Positions 8,906 through 17,558 are shown, numbered from the stretch's first letter. The stretch: 32,916 nt of DNA from an uncultured Pelosinus sp. (GCA_946415545.1 CAMKSY010000006.1:1-32916), one strand, 5' to 3'. Program-made: numbers and translations. Notes: generated by a model not told the origin, from the sequence alone.

Positions 8906-11077
8906 ATGCAACGAAAATTTCCCCGTACAGGGAAAAGCCTTCTCTATGCTCTGATTGGGAGCAGTCTGCTCTATCATATGCCACTTGCCTATGGTGCAGA
9001 AGAAACGGCAGATTCAACCATCCCAGCAAGCGCTCAGAAGCAAAATGAATTCACCTTGGAAGGAGTGGAAATAACAGCAGCAAAGGACCAGCTGGACAAA
9101 GGCTATGTCGCCAAACGCAGTAGCGCCGCCACCAAGACCGATACGCCACTGGAAGAAACGGCCCGTTCCATCAGCATCATTACCCGAGAGCAGATGGACG
9201 CCCGTGGCGTCACCGATATGTTTGATATTCTTAGCTATACGCCGGGCTTTAGCGATGCTGGCTATAATAATCGCGGTAACCGTTATGAATCTTACACTCT
9301 CCGCGGCTTTAGCGGCACTTCTTTCATCGACGGATTACGCATGGCAAGCGGTGGTTTTGCCATTTCGAATTATGATCCCTATAGCTTTGAACGTGTTGAA
9401 GTTCTGCGTGGTCCTGCGGGAATTCTTTATGGTACCACAAGCCCTGGCGGCGTCACAAATAAAGTATCCAAGCGGCCTACTGCCGAACCACTGCGGGAAA
9501 TCCGGCTGCAAACTGGTATTGATCATGAACTAAGCGGTGCGGTAGATATCAGTGGGCCAGTCAATGATGACGGCAGACTGCTGTTTCGCCTGACTGCTCT
9601 TTCCAGTGAAGAAGACCTGCCAGTCGACTATAGCAGCGCTGAACGTCAAATGATTGCTCCTGCCCTCACCTGGCGGCCGAATGAAAATACAAGTCTAACC
9701 TTATTAGCACATTATCAGAAAGATGACATCAAAGGCGACTCTTATAGTTCGATTTCACAATATCAACCTGGAAATGTGCTATACGGATATTCCGGAACGA
9801 GATTTTTCGGCGAACCCGATTATGATCGTTTTATACGAGAAGATAAGCAAATCGGTTATATTCTGGAACATCAGTTTAACGATATCTGGTCGGTCACACA
9901 GAGTGCCCATCATTCTAATATTTTCACTGGCATGAAAGAGCTGAACGTCAACAGTATCGCTGATGGTATTGCCAGCCGTACGGCTGAATACTATAAAAGC
10001 GATCTGAGCGCCAATCTCATGGATACGCATTTCACCGCCAAATGGTACGGCGGTGCAGTTGATCATACTACATTACTGGGCTTTGATTATTATAATTATA
10101 ACTATGACTACTACTGGCTCAGCGGTCCAGCTCCCTCATTAAACCTTAATACGCTAAATTATGGTCAGACAGTTACCACACCAACAACGATTTCATATCT
10201 GACAGATACCGATGTGAAGCAGACTGGCTGGTATCTCCAGGATCAGCTCAAATTTAGCAAACGCTGGACGGCAACTGCCGGCGGACGCTATGACCGCTAC
10301 AACAGCTGCACAACAAACCGTTTGAGCGGAGCACGTACCATTATCGATCAGAATGCCTTCACCGGACGCCTTGGATTAGTCTATGACGCTGGCAACGGAC
10401 TATTCCCCTATGTGTCCTATGACGAATCCTTTGAGGGCCTAGCCGGATCAGACCGCTACGGCAATTCCTTTGACCCAACAACAGGCCGGCAATACGAACT
10501 GGGGATACAATATGTTCCGGAGAACAGCAATGTTCGTTTTACAGCCGCAATCTTTGATCTTCGCCAGCACAATATTCTGACCACTGACCCTTTAAATGAA
10601 AGCTTAGGCGGCAGCTTTAGCGTACAAACTGGCGAGATTGCCGCTAAAGGCTTGGAACTGGAGGCCACAGTAGCCGCCTTTAAGAATCTAAATGTTACTG
10701 CAGCCTATACCTATATGCCAGATCATGAAATTACCAAAGACAATAATCCCGCTAAAGTTGGTCGTCGCACATCAAATGTTCCACGCCACAGTGCTTCCCT
10801 ATGGATTGACACTGCCGCTCCTGGCAAAGAGCAACAGGGCTGGGGATTTGGCGGAGGACTGCGTTATATTGGCTCACGATATAACAGCGCCAATACGAGA
10901 AAAGCCAGTGATGTCATCGTAGCCGATGCCATGATTCGATATGACCAAGGCGAATGGCGCTACGCCCTTAACGCTCATAATTTATTTGACAAGCACTATG
11001 TCATGTCACCCGGCAATACTGCAGATGGTCTCGACCCAGGCAGAATTATCCGCCTGACCGCTACCCGCCACTGGTAA
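8906..11077 (+). CDS. TonB-dependent siderophore receptor 2
   Basis: 723 residues, a close paralog of receptor 1 over its whole length. Signal peptide ([20 protein letters not shown]), TonB-box region (FTLEGVEITA), plug (TPLEETARSISIITREQMDARG ... VEVLRGPAGILYGTTSPGGVTNKVSKRP), barrel and terminal aromatic residue (LTATRHW). An in-frame TGA just upstream makes ATG 8906 the only good start, yet AAAGGAG is 13 nt away and an out-of-frame ATG at 8896 sits 3 nt behind it. The same GGAGTCGATG leader precedes receptor 1. Transport of a ferric siderophore across the outer membrane is inferred from the family; the ligand is unknown. Confidence 0.93.
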   Translation: MQRKFPRTGKSLLYALIGSSLLYHMPLAYGAEETADSTIPASAQKQNEFTLEGVEITAAKDQLDKGYVAKRSSAATKTDTPLEETARSISIITREQMDARGVTDMFDILSYTPGFSDAGYNNRGNRYESYTLRGFSGTSFIDGLRMASGGFAISNYDPYSFERVEVLRGPAGILYGTTSPGGVTNKVSKRPTAEPLREIRLQTGIDHELSGAVDISGPVNDDGRLLFRLTALSSEEDLPVDYSSAERQMIAPALTWRPNENTSLTLLAHYQKDDIKGDSYSSISQYQPGNVLYGYSGTRFFGEPDYDRFIREDKQIGYILEHQFNDIWSVTQSAHHSNIFTGMKELNVNSIADGIASRTAEYYKSDLSANLMDTHFTAKWYGGAVDHTTLLGFDYYNYNYDYYWLSGPAPSLNLNTLNYGQTVTTPTTISYLTDTDVKQTGWYLQDQLKFSKRWTATAGGRYDRYNSCTTNRLSGARTIIDQNAFTGRLGLVYDAGNGLFPYVSYDESFEGLAGSDRYGNSFDPTTGRQYELGIQYVPENSNVRFTAAIFDLRQHNILTTDPLNESLGGSFSVQTGEIAAKGLELEATVAAFKNLNVTAAYTYMPDHEITKDNNPAKVGRRTSNVPRHSASLWIDTAAPGKEQQGWGFGGGLRYIGSRYNSANTRKASDVIVADAMIRYDQGEWRYALNAHNLFDKHYVMSPGNTADGLDPGRIIRLTATRHW

Positions 11078-11198
11078 CAACAAATAAAAGCGCGGTCTCA
11101 TTAAACATAGTGTGACAGCCTTTTTCATTCCCTTTCTTATCATCAGCACCCTAACGAATGATCCCTAAATGATTTAATCATACTCTAAGTTAACAAGA

Positions 11199-11238
11199 AA
11201 AAGTTGTCAAGCAGACCGGAATCCATTTGACAACTTTT
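11199..11238. terminator. Hairpin, possible bidirectional terminator
   Basis: A perfect 12-bp stem, AAAAGTTGTCAA (11199-11210) with its complement at 11227-11238 and a 16-nt loop. It is T-rich on the 3' side in both directions, so it could stop receptor 2 transcripts (plus) and the ABC gene (minus). Its right arm also lies inside the receptor remnant at 11220-11321, so it may instead mark a rearrangement point. Confidence 0.5.
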
Positions 11239-11321
11239 ATGAATCATCTGTTTATGGCAATACCAAGACCTTCCGTGACGAGGAGCGAACCGTCATCCTG
11301 ACAGCGACAAGGCGCTGGTAA
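11220..11321 (+). pseudogene. Remnant: C-terminus of a third TonB-dependent receptor
   Basis: Thirty-three codons ending in a stop read as NPFDNFYESSVYG, then NTKTFRDEERTVILTATRRW. This matches the last residues of receptor 1 (NVFDKHY ... [13 protein letters not shown]) and receptor 2 (NLFDKHY ... PGRIIRLTATRHW), including the N-x-FD-x-x-Y turn and the terminal aromatic strand. No start or upstream barrel is present; the frame closes at a stop at 11175. The fragment lies just downstream of receptor 2 and most likely remains from a deleted tandem copy. Confidence 0.8.
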
Positions 11322-11354
11322 GACAAATACGAGCGATTGCTTTACTGTTCCTGG

Positions 11355-13067
11355 TCAGGCGACTAAATCCCAGCAGCCTTTTCCTTTAATGGTAAGGATT
11401 TTCTGATGATAAGCATATAAGTCCTTACGATGACCAACGCTCATGACTCCAGTGCCCTTTAACTCACTGCGGAGCAGACTATATAATTTTTTCTCCGTAG
11501 CTTCATCCAATCCGGATGTAGCCTCATCCAAAAATAGCCACTGAGGCCGCTCAAAAATGCCACGAGCAAAGGCAATGCGCTGCTGTTCGCCCAGAGAAAG
11601 AACATGAGACCAATTCTCCTGCTCATCCAAACGTTCCAATAAATGCTCCAAACAACATTTCTTTAGAATCCCCTGGATTGCTTCCTCTGCATATTCCTGG
11701 CGGGAGCATGGATAAAGCAGGGCTTCCCGCAAGCTCCCGACAGGTAAATAGGGCGACTGGGGTAAAAACAAGCACTGCTGATTCTGGGGAATATGAATAT
11801 GCCCCTCACCAAAAGGCCAAATCCCGGCAATTGCCTTGATCAATGTACTTTTGCCACAGCCAGATGATCCGGTAATCAGCAACGATTCACCGGGCTGCAG
11901 CCTCATGGCAAAGTTGTCCAGCAATAGCTCCCCATTTGGCAGCTTGAGATTCAAATTCTCTACTGAAAAAGCCGCATCAGATGCATCCATAATCCGAATT
12001 GACTGTTTCAGATCCAATTGCTTAAATTCTTCCATCGTATCCATCAAAATAACCAATCGTTTTACAATGGCTTTTAGCTCTATGATCTCTTTATACCAAC
12101 TAGAAAAAAACAAAAGTGACTGCTGTACCTTTTCAAAAGCTCCTGTGACCTGCATCAGTCCTCCCAGCTGAAGGTCTCCGCTAAAAAAGCGCGGTACTGC
12201 AACAATATAGGGGAGAGGCTCTGCCCCCTTGCATAAGAAAAAAAACAAACTATCTACGATTTTTTGGCGTTTTATCGATTGATGAAAATTATCATACACT
12301 TTTTTAAAATAATTCCTAAGCAAATAACGTTCCCGCTTTTCTCCAGAATACAATGCAATCTCCTCTGCGTACTCTCGTAGACGTACTAAGGCAAAACGAA
12401 AATTTGCTTCATAACGCTGCTGCAAAAAATTGAGTTGTACCAGAGGGTGCCCCATTTTACCCATAACACGATCTACCATCAAAGCATATCCCACGGCTAT
12501 CCAAACCATATCACCGGGAATTGTGATACTCGACTCTCCCCAAGACAAAGAAAAACTAGCTGATAAATCCCATAGAATTACGGTAAAACTGCATAGGATT
12601 CCAAGATTGTACAAGAACCACAAAAAAATTGTCAAAAGAGAATCGATGAATAATTTTACATCTTCACAAATCATCTGATCCGGATTATCAATGCCATTAT
12701 CCTGAAGCTGCAGACAATAATACTTTTTTGACTGCAAATATTCCTCCAACAGCCGATCAGTCAGCCAATTGCGCCAGCTTACCGCCAACAGCTGACGAAG
12801 ATAGTTCTGGTAGACACTTACCGCCCAAGCCGCCAGTATCAGGCCTCCCCAAAGACATAAGGAATCTAAAAATGCCACCATATCCCTGTTCTGTAATGTA
12901 TTGAAAAACATATTGCGCCATTGATTCAACCACACCTGAATATAAACGCTGGTAATATTCAGCCCAATAATAACCAGCAATAGTATTATGGCATAATTTT
13001 TTGCCTTCGACCGCCAATAATGGTTACCAACCCTCCAGATTCCTTGTAATAGGCCAAAATCCTCCAC
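11355..13067 (-). CDS. ABC transporter, fused permease and ATPase (SbmA/YddA/ABCD type)
   Basis: 570 residues. An N-terminal membrane domain of the ABC_membrane_2/SbmA kind (about 1-340, with KNYAIILLLVIIGLNITSVY and the WRNMFFNTLQNRDMVAFLD segment) is fused to a nucleotide-binding domain. Walker A is GSSGCGKST, the signature is LSLGEQQR and Walker B is WLFLDEATSGLD. Relatives include YddA of E. coli, which lies beside a TonB receptor gene, SbmA/BacA peptide importers and Rv1819c, which imports cobalamin. Start is GTG 13065-13067 with AAAGGTGAG 7 nt upstream. A promoter with an embedded Fur box precedes it, so it belongs to the iron-starvation set. Substrate and direction of transport are unknown. 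Confidence 0.85.
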   Translation of the reverse strand: MEDFGLLQGIWRVGNHYWRSKAKNYAIILLLVIIGLNITSVYIQVWLNQWRNMFFNTLQNRDMVAFLDSLCLWGGLILAAWAVSVYQNYLRQLLAVSWRNWLTDRLLEEYLQSKKYYCLQLQDNGIDNPDQMICEDVKLFIDSLLTIFLWFLYNLGILCSFTVILWDLSASFSLSWGESSITIPGDMVWIAVGYALMVDRVMGKMGHPLVQLNFLQQRYEANFRFALVRLREYAEEIALYSGEKRERYLLRNYFKKVYDNFHQSIKRQKIVDSLFFFLCKGAEPLPYIVAVPRFFSGDLQLGGLMQVTGAFEKVQQSLLFFSSWYKEIIELKAIVKRLVILMDTMEEFKQLDLKQSIRIMDASDAAFSVENLNLKLPNGELLLDNFAMRLQPGESLLITGSSGCGKSTLIKAIAGIWPFGEGHIHIPQNQQCLFLPQSPYLPVGSLREALLYPCSRQEYAEEAIQGILKKCCLEHLLERLDEQENWSHVLSLGEQQRIAFARGIFERPQWLFLDEATSGLDEATEKKLYSLLRSELKGTGVMSVGHRKDLYAYHQKILTIKGKGCWDLVA

Positions 13068-13119
13068 CTCTGCTCACCTTTCAAACGTATCCTTTTTGAT
13101 ACAGTCAATTATGCCCCTA

Positions 13120-13149
13120 ATTATATTAGATAACGATAATCACTGTCAA
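13120..13149 (-). promoter_or_regulatory. Promoter with embedded Fur box for the ABC transporter
   Basis: Minus-strand TTGACA (13144-13149), 18-nt spacer, TATAAT (13120-13125). GATAACGATAATCACTGTC (13129-13147), overlapping the spacer and -35, matches the Fur consensus at 16 of 19 positions. Confidence 0.82.
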
Positions 13150-13197
13150 TTACACTCTGGCTTTATTTCTATGTAAATTAGCGATTTACCAAAAAAA

Positions 13198-13236
13198 ATA
13201 TCACTGCCGCCTTTTTGCCAAAGGCGGCAGTGATAT
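13198..13236 (-). terminator. Intrinsic terminator of the receptor/hydrogenase-like operon
   Basis: A perfect 17-bp stem (13198-13214 with 13220-13236, 5-nt loop) is followed on minus by a T tract of eight after one A. It ends the operon that starts with the receptor at 17413 and separates it from the ABC gene. Confidence 0.92.
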
Positions 13237-13243
13237 TTTGCAA

Positions 13244-13792
13244 TCATGAATTGAACAGCTTCGTCCGGCAATAGTCAAATACGTCTTCTGGCTTTTGCAT
13301 GAGAAGAAATTGAGCAATTTCTTCTTTCAGATGCTGCAAACGCAATTGTTCCCCATCGGTTATCGTCCCATCATGCGTCTTATAAGCAAGGCGAATAAAT
13401 TCATCCGGCAGTAAGCCCGGCTTTAGGGTAATAACGAGTGTATCCTTGTCATAAGCAATTTCAAAATAATATTTGCCTCCCTGCCCGTCAGCCGCATCAG
13501 GTGCCAATTTATCAGCAGCCAGCTGAGGATTAACCCGTAACGCATTTCTTCTCATGACTCTGGTGACCATTTCAATACCATCGATAATGCCCGGCCCATA
13601 TACCCCCAGGGTTACCGTAATCTTGTCCCGCACCGGAACTTCAACTGGTACTAACTCACGAAAAGCCAATTCCAGCAGTTTATACGCCAGAGCCACACCG
13701 CCAATAAATTGTCGTCCGTGGTATTTAAGCATATCCTCATAGGTTATCACCAATACATCATTGCCATCTTGAATCCTAAGAGCCTGTTGCAC
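13244..13792 (-). CDS. FmdE-like protein lacking the metal-binding cysteines
   Basis: 182 residues. The segment YHGRQFIGGVALAYKLLELAF near residues 24-44 resembles the (F/C)HGHxCPGLAxGxR motif of FmdE-family proteins, and GPGIIDGIEMVT resembles their second motif (the cysteine-containing DAVQxLTGC region). The characteristic cysteines are absent: the only cysteine is near the C-terminus (DYCRTKLF). FmdE proteins are small zinc/iron-sulfur proteins of uncertain role encoded with molybdenum enzymes or metal transporters. Start is GTG 13790-13792, overlapping the upstream stop by one base (TAGTG) with AGGAGGAGG 5 nt before, so translation is coupled. It is the last gene of the receptor operon. 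The family assignment is moderate. Confidence 0.55.
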   Translation of the reverse strand: MQQALRIQDGNDVLVITYEDMLKYHGRQFIGGVALAYKLLELAFRELVPVEVPVRDKITVTLGVYGPGIIDGIEMVTRVMRRNALRVNPQLAADKLAPDAADGQGGKYYFEIAYDKDTLVITLKPGLLPDEFIRLAYKTHDGTITDGEQLRLQHLKEEIAQFLLMQKPEDVFDYCRTKLFNS

Positions 13793-14889
13793 TATATCCT
13801 CCTCCTGTCTTTTCCATGTGTATCATAGCATTTTATCTCCGGCCAAATATAATCAGCTATCGTAAGAGTGCGGTTAAAGGAAGCAAAGGCTGCTGCAACC
13901 TCCTGCCGTAAGTCGACATTACCAACTGCTGACGTTTGCGGGAGGACTCCCGGCAGCATTTTGCCTGTACCGGTACCACTGTCACAGCCTGCCTCACAAT
14001 TATAGATTTCCAGCAAATCGGGCAGCGAGTCACCAGCCATAAGAGCAGCTTCATATTCTGCTAAATAAGAATAAACTCCGCTGCCGCTGACTTTTTTAAA
14101 CCTCCTGTCCGGAAGCTGCTGATTCAGACTTGTGCACCCGCTGCCGTTTGCTCCTAAGGTGATTCCCTGCCCTTCCTTGCTATCAGCAAAATCTACTGCC
14201 TCATACCGACTCAGATCAATACCCCGCTCTACGATATACTGCTTTAACTTACCGATCGTAACACTATATTGAATCTTACTGCCGCTTCGCCGCAGTTCCC
14301 CGCGTTTGGCAATACAGGGTGACAGGAATGCCAGATCATCATCAAGCTGCCGATATTTTTTTAAAAACACAGCACTGCACACCAGGGGACTATACACAGG
14401 CATCAAATGAGAGCGCAACGCCGGCATATGGTTCATGATATAGTCAGTTACAGCTGCACAAGGCGATGAGATAAAAGGCTTGCCGTAATTGCTGCTCAAT
14501 ATCTGAGCATAAGCCCACAGAGTAATATCCGCACGCAATACAACATTATAAAATTTTCTTACACCTAAGGATTGCAGAAAACCAAATACCTGCCGATAAT
14601 CCTTAAAGTGACGTCGAACTGCCGGAGCAACCAACAAGGAAATTTGCCTCCCCTTTGCCAAATCCTGCAGAAACAGCTCGATATCATCCTGGTAGTCGAT
14701 GGCTTTTTGCGGGCATCTGCCCAGACAAAGACCGCAATGAATACACCCCTGGGGCAGAGCCATTTTCATTGTCACTCCTGCACCCTTTCCTTTATGTAAA
14801 GGACATTGCTGTAAACAGATCCGGCACTGTCGGCAGCCGGACAAAAGCAGCATTTGCCTGCCTTTGTCCTTATTGCATAGGGTAGACAT
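13792..14889 (-). CDS. [FeFe]-hydrogenase-like iron-sulfur protein
   Basis: About 365 residues. Two [4Fe-4S] ferredoxin motifs come first (CRQCRICLQQCP and CIHCGLCLGRCP), then a hydrogenase large-subunit-like domain. The three H-cluster motifs are recognisable but altered: L1 is SSPCAAV instead of TSCCPxW, L2 is LSPCIAKRGE, and L3 is NCEAGCDSGTG. The four cysteines that hold the H-cluster appear kept, but the proton-transfer cysteine of L1 is a proline, so hydrogen catalysis is doubtful and a sensory or redox role is more likely. I chose ATG 14887-14889: it overlaps the preceding stop (TAATG) and has GGAGGGAG 10 nt upstream, whereas the longer reading would run into the ECF-like gene. It is small for a true hydrogenase. 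Confidence 0.75.
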   Translation of the reverse strand: MSTLCNKDKGRQMLLLSGCRQCRICLQQCPLHKGKGAGVTMKMALPQGCIHCGLCLGRCPQKAIDYQDDIELFLQDLAKGRQISLLVAPAVRRHFKDYRQVFGFLQSLGVRKFYNVVLRADITLWAYAQILSSNYGKPFISSPCAAVTDYIMNHMPALRSHLMPVYSPLVCSAVFLKKYRQLDDDLAFLSPCIAKRGELRRSGSKIQYSVTIGKLKQYIVERGIDLSRYEAVDFADSKEGQGITLGANGSGCTSLNQQLPDRRFKKVSGSGVYSYLAEYEAALMAGDSLPDLLEIYNCEAGCDSGTGTGKMLPGVLPQTSAVGNVDLRQEVAAAFASFNRTLTIADYIWPEIKCYDTHGKDRRRI

Positions 14890-15395
14890 TATGACTTGGC
14901 TCCCTCCAGTCTTTTCATTATCATATAGCATAGTACTCCTCCAATTGCTCCCGTAATCAACTGAGGGTAACCAAACATCATTTTCAGACCAGCCGATAAT
15001 TTCTCAGATACATTCATCAGTTCTACCAAAATTGAAATTGCCATATACATTCCCACCATCTTTAAGCTGGCAGCTGCACCTACTGCCAGCCAGCGACTGA
15101 CGGGCAGCAGCATCCGATAGCTGGCAACATACATGATATTGGCAGCCGCTATGGGAAAGATAAATAATGGGCTTGGTAAAAACTGCTGCATCGCGGCAAC
15201 CGTCGGCGCAGCTACAGCCAGTACAATTGCAGGCTTCCAGCCGCTTTGCTCCACTGCCAGCAGCAAGCAGGCATTCACCGCACTGCCGATAACAAACATC
15301 GAGATAAAAAATGGAATAGGGACAAGCAGCCTGATGGACTGCAGTGCAATCATCAGTGCTAGCAAAAGCGCGGCTCTGGTTAGTCTACGATACAT
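14889..15395 (-). CDS. Small polytopic membrane protein, ECF transporter S-component-like
   Basis: 168 residues, almost entirely hydrophobic, with five or six predicted membrane helices (for example ALLLALMIALQSIRLLVP, FFISMFVIGSAVNACLLLA, LITGAIGGVLCYMIM). The size, the LALMIALQSIRLLVPIPF beginning and the short loops resemble the substrate-binding S components of energy-coupling-factor vitamin and metal transporters. No ECF A or T component is in the window, so it would have to use a shared module elsewhere. GGAGG lies 8 nt before ATG 15393-15395. It follows the receptor by 56 nt in the same operon and overlaps the next gene by one base. It might carry across the inner membrane whatever the receptor brings in; that is inference. 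Confidence 0.55.
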   Translation of the reverse strand: MYRRLTRAALLLALMIALQSIRLLVPIPFFISMFVIGSAVNACLLLAVEQSGWKPAIVLAVAAPTVAAMQQFLPSPLFIFPIAAANIMYVASYRMLLPVSRWLAVGAAASLKMVGMYMAISILVELMNVSEKLSAGLKMMFGYPQLITGAIGGVLCYMIMKRLEGAKS

Positions 15396-15451
15396 TGGTT
15401 ACGCCTCCGTTTTTCAAGTATAGGCTGTCATACAGCCAGTTCACTGCAACG

Positions 15452-17413
15452 TTATAGTTTGATTTTGTAGCTGGTGTGGATATATGCGCCTTGGATTGAT
15501 AAATCGTCATCCTGTTTATTAAATAGGTTATCTACTCCTACAATGATCGCACTGTTGCTGCTGATTGCTTTCTCCAGATTCACATTCCATAAGGTATAGG
15601 ACTTGTTCTTGCCGACGCCCGCCGAAGCCTCATATAGATAATTGCTGTAGGTCTCAGACCATAAATTAGCCCGTAAGCCTGCCGACGATTCCACATAGGA
15701 TAAGCGGGAGGCTATTTTATGCCTGGCTCGATTAAAAAGCCTGCTTCCCTCTGTATCATTTACCGCATCTAGATAAGTATAACTGGTCGTCCAATGCATT
15801 TTTTCCGACAACGGATAAACAACTTCTGCTTCCATGCCTTGAATGGTAGCTTTATCGATGTTTTTATATTGAATCGTACTGCCGTTTATCATATCCTCTT
15901 CAATCATGTTGCTGACCTTATTAGTGAAATAGGTAATTTTACCGGTAGTCCGCCCCCAGTCCCGTTCTAAGGAAAGCTCATAGGAATTGGAATCTTCCGA
16001 ATCGAGATTGGGATTTCCAAGTAACGTCATTGCCTTACCGTTGCGTACTACCTGGGAATTAATATACAACTGATTCGGAGTAGGGCTGCGAAATCCTTTA
16101 CTGATATTCAGCTTAACACGAAGATCATCAGCCGCCTGATAGGTAAGTCCCAGCTTTGGGCTTACATTGCTGCCAAATTTATTGCTGTCGTCATACCGCA
16201 GTGAGGTAACTGCAAGCAGCTTAGAGGATGCCTGCCATTCATCCTGAACGTACAAGGCTGAATAATCAATATCAACTTTGGAGCCGGGCAGGGTTTTTAT
16301 TTCTCCGGAAACCGGGTCTTTATAGGTTTCTGTATAAATCCCCTCGCCGGTTCTTACCCCTGTTCCGCGAAATTTTTCCGGCCGGTATTCACCCCCAAAG
16401 GTGAGCAAATGATCGGCTCCATACTTCTTACTTAGGCGTGCTTCAAAGCCGGGAACCGTACGATGGGATTTACCAAAGTTCATAAATTTATGATTAGCAA
16501 GATTATGTACATCTACATTCTTATAATAATTTGATAAATAGGTTCGGAAGAATAACGATGCATCGTCCTGCTGCTTGCTGTAGCTCAGTGCATATTCGGT
16601 TCGTTCATTATCATCATGAACCTCTGTTTTCACTTTGCCGGCGGGAGTCTGTTTAAAAACTTGCTCTCGTGTATCTTGATCCATATAAGATGCTGTAAAT
16701 GTAAAAACTTCATTTTCATTAATATGATAATCCATCTTGGTATTGAAGTTATTGATTTTGCCAAAGGGCGCATAGGTTGTCCCATCCTCCTTAAAAGAAG
16801 CATCATTCTTTAATTGGGCTCCTGAGATGGTAATACCGTATTTGCCGATTCTGCCGGAGTCATAGGCAACATGATAATTATCTCTTGCTCCCTCATTCCC
16901 CCTATAGGCTCCATGATCCAATTGCAAAGTAAAGGCTTGATCGACAGGACTCTTGGTAATAATATTGACGACCCCTCCCAAAGCATCTGTACCATAGAGT
17001 GAATTGGCAGGTCCGCGAACGATCTCAATACGCTCGACATTGTCCAGATCAATGCGTTCCAGTTCATAGTTTTGGTCGATCTCCGAAGCAATCCGCTTAC
17101 CGTCAATTAAAATCATTGAAAATCTGGAATCGAAACCGCGAATGGAAATCGCATTTTTACCATCTGCTCGCATCACACTGACTCCTGTGGCTGTACTAAT
17201 GATATCTTTTAACGTCTGCGCCCCCCGCGCTTCGATATCGGCTTTGGTTATAACCTGAACCGCCGTAGGAACACTTTTTACATCCCTGCTGGTTCTAGTA
17301 GCGGTTACAACTACCTCCGACAGAGAAAATACTTCCTCTTCCCTTTCCTGAGCCTGAACAACAGGAACAGTCAGCAGTAGTGACAAGAACGCACATATGG
17401 TTTTCTTCTTCAT
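15452..17413 (-). CDS. TonB-dependent receptor 3 (FepA/CirA/BtuB-like)
   Basis: 653 residues. Signal peptide (MKKKTICAFLSLLLTVPVVQA), TonB box in SEVVVTATRTSR, plug with SVPTAVQVITKADIEARGAQTLKDI and IEIVRGPANSLYGTDALGGVVNIITK, then a barrel with typical landmarks (SKGFRSPTPNQLY, GNPNLDSEDSNSYELSLE, NLFNKQDD). It is not closely related to receptors 1 and 2: it is shorter, lacks their LEGVEV leader and ends in YKIKL instead of an aromatic residue. It resembles colicin I/enterobactin/B12 receptors, whose ligands cannot be separated by eye. AGGAGG lies 6 nt before the ATG. It heads a Fur-boxed operon with the ECF-like, hydrogenase-like and FmdE-like genes. Confidence 0.9.
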   Translation of the reverse strand: MKKKTICAFLSLLLTVPVVQAQEREEEVFSLSEVVVTATRTSRDVKSVPTAVQVITKADIEARGAQTLKDIISTATGVSVMRADGKNAISIRGFDSRFSMILIDGKRIASEIDQNYELERIDLDNVERIEIVRGPANSLYGTDALGGVVNIITKSPVDQAFTLQLDHGAYRGNEGARDNYHVAYDSGRIGKYGITISGAQLKNDASFKEDGTTYAPFGKINNFNTKMDYHINENEVFTFTASYMDQDTREQVFKQTPAGKVKTEVHDDNERTEYALSYSKQQDDASLFFRTYLSNYYKNVDVHNLANHKFMNFGKSHRTVPGFEARLSKKYGADHLLTFGGEYRPEKFRGTGVRTGEGIYTETYKDPVSGEIKTLPGSKVDIDYSALYVQDEWQASSKLLAVTSLRYDDSNKFGSNVSPKLGLTYQAADDLRVKLNISKGFRSPTPNQLYINSQVVRNGKAMTLLGNPNLDSEDSNSYELSLERDWGRTTGKITYFTNKVSNMIEEDMINGSTIQYKNIDKATIQGMEAEVVYPLSEKMHWTTSYTYLDAVNDTEGSRLFNRARHKIASRLSYVESSAGLRANLWSETYSNYLYEASAGVGKNKSYTLWNVNLEKAISSNSAIIVGVDNLFNKQDDDLSIQGAYIHTSYKIKL

Positions 17414-17454
17414 CTTTTTCCTCCTAGCTTAACATCTTTACTAACGATTTTGCT

Positions 17455-17503
17455 GATAATGAAATTCTTTATCATTTACATCTGTTCATCATTATACTAG
17501 AAT
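17455..17503. promoter_or_regulatory. Fur box and divergent promoters (receptor 3 operon / Crp gene)
   Basis: GATAATGAAATTCTTTATC (17455-17473) matches the Fur consensus at 16 of 19 positions. On minus, a perfect TATAAT (17491-17496) points to receptor 3 but has no good -35. On plus, TTTACA (17475-17480), 17 nt, TAGAAT (17498-17503) could drive the Crp/Fnr gene, so one Fur dimer site may touch both. Confidence 0.68.
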
Positions 17504-17558
17504 AAATGTATACTTTTCGTAGCCCATGTTACATTATTTTGACAAGCTGGTGATAACA

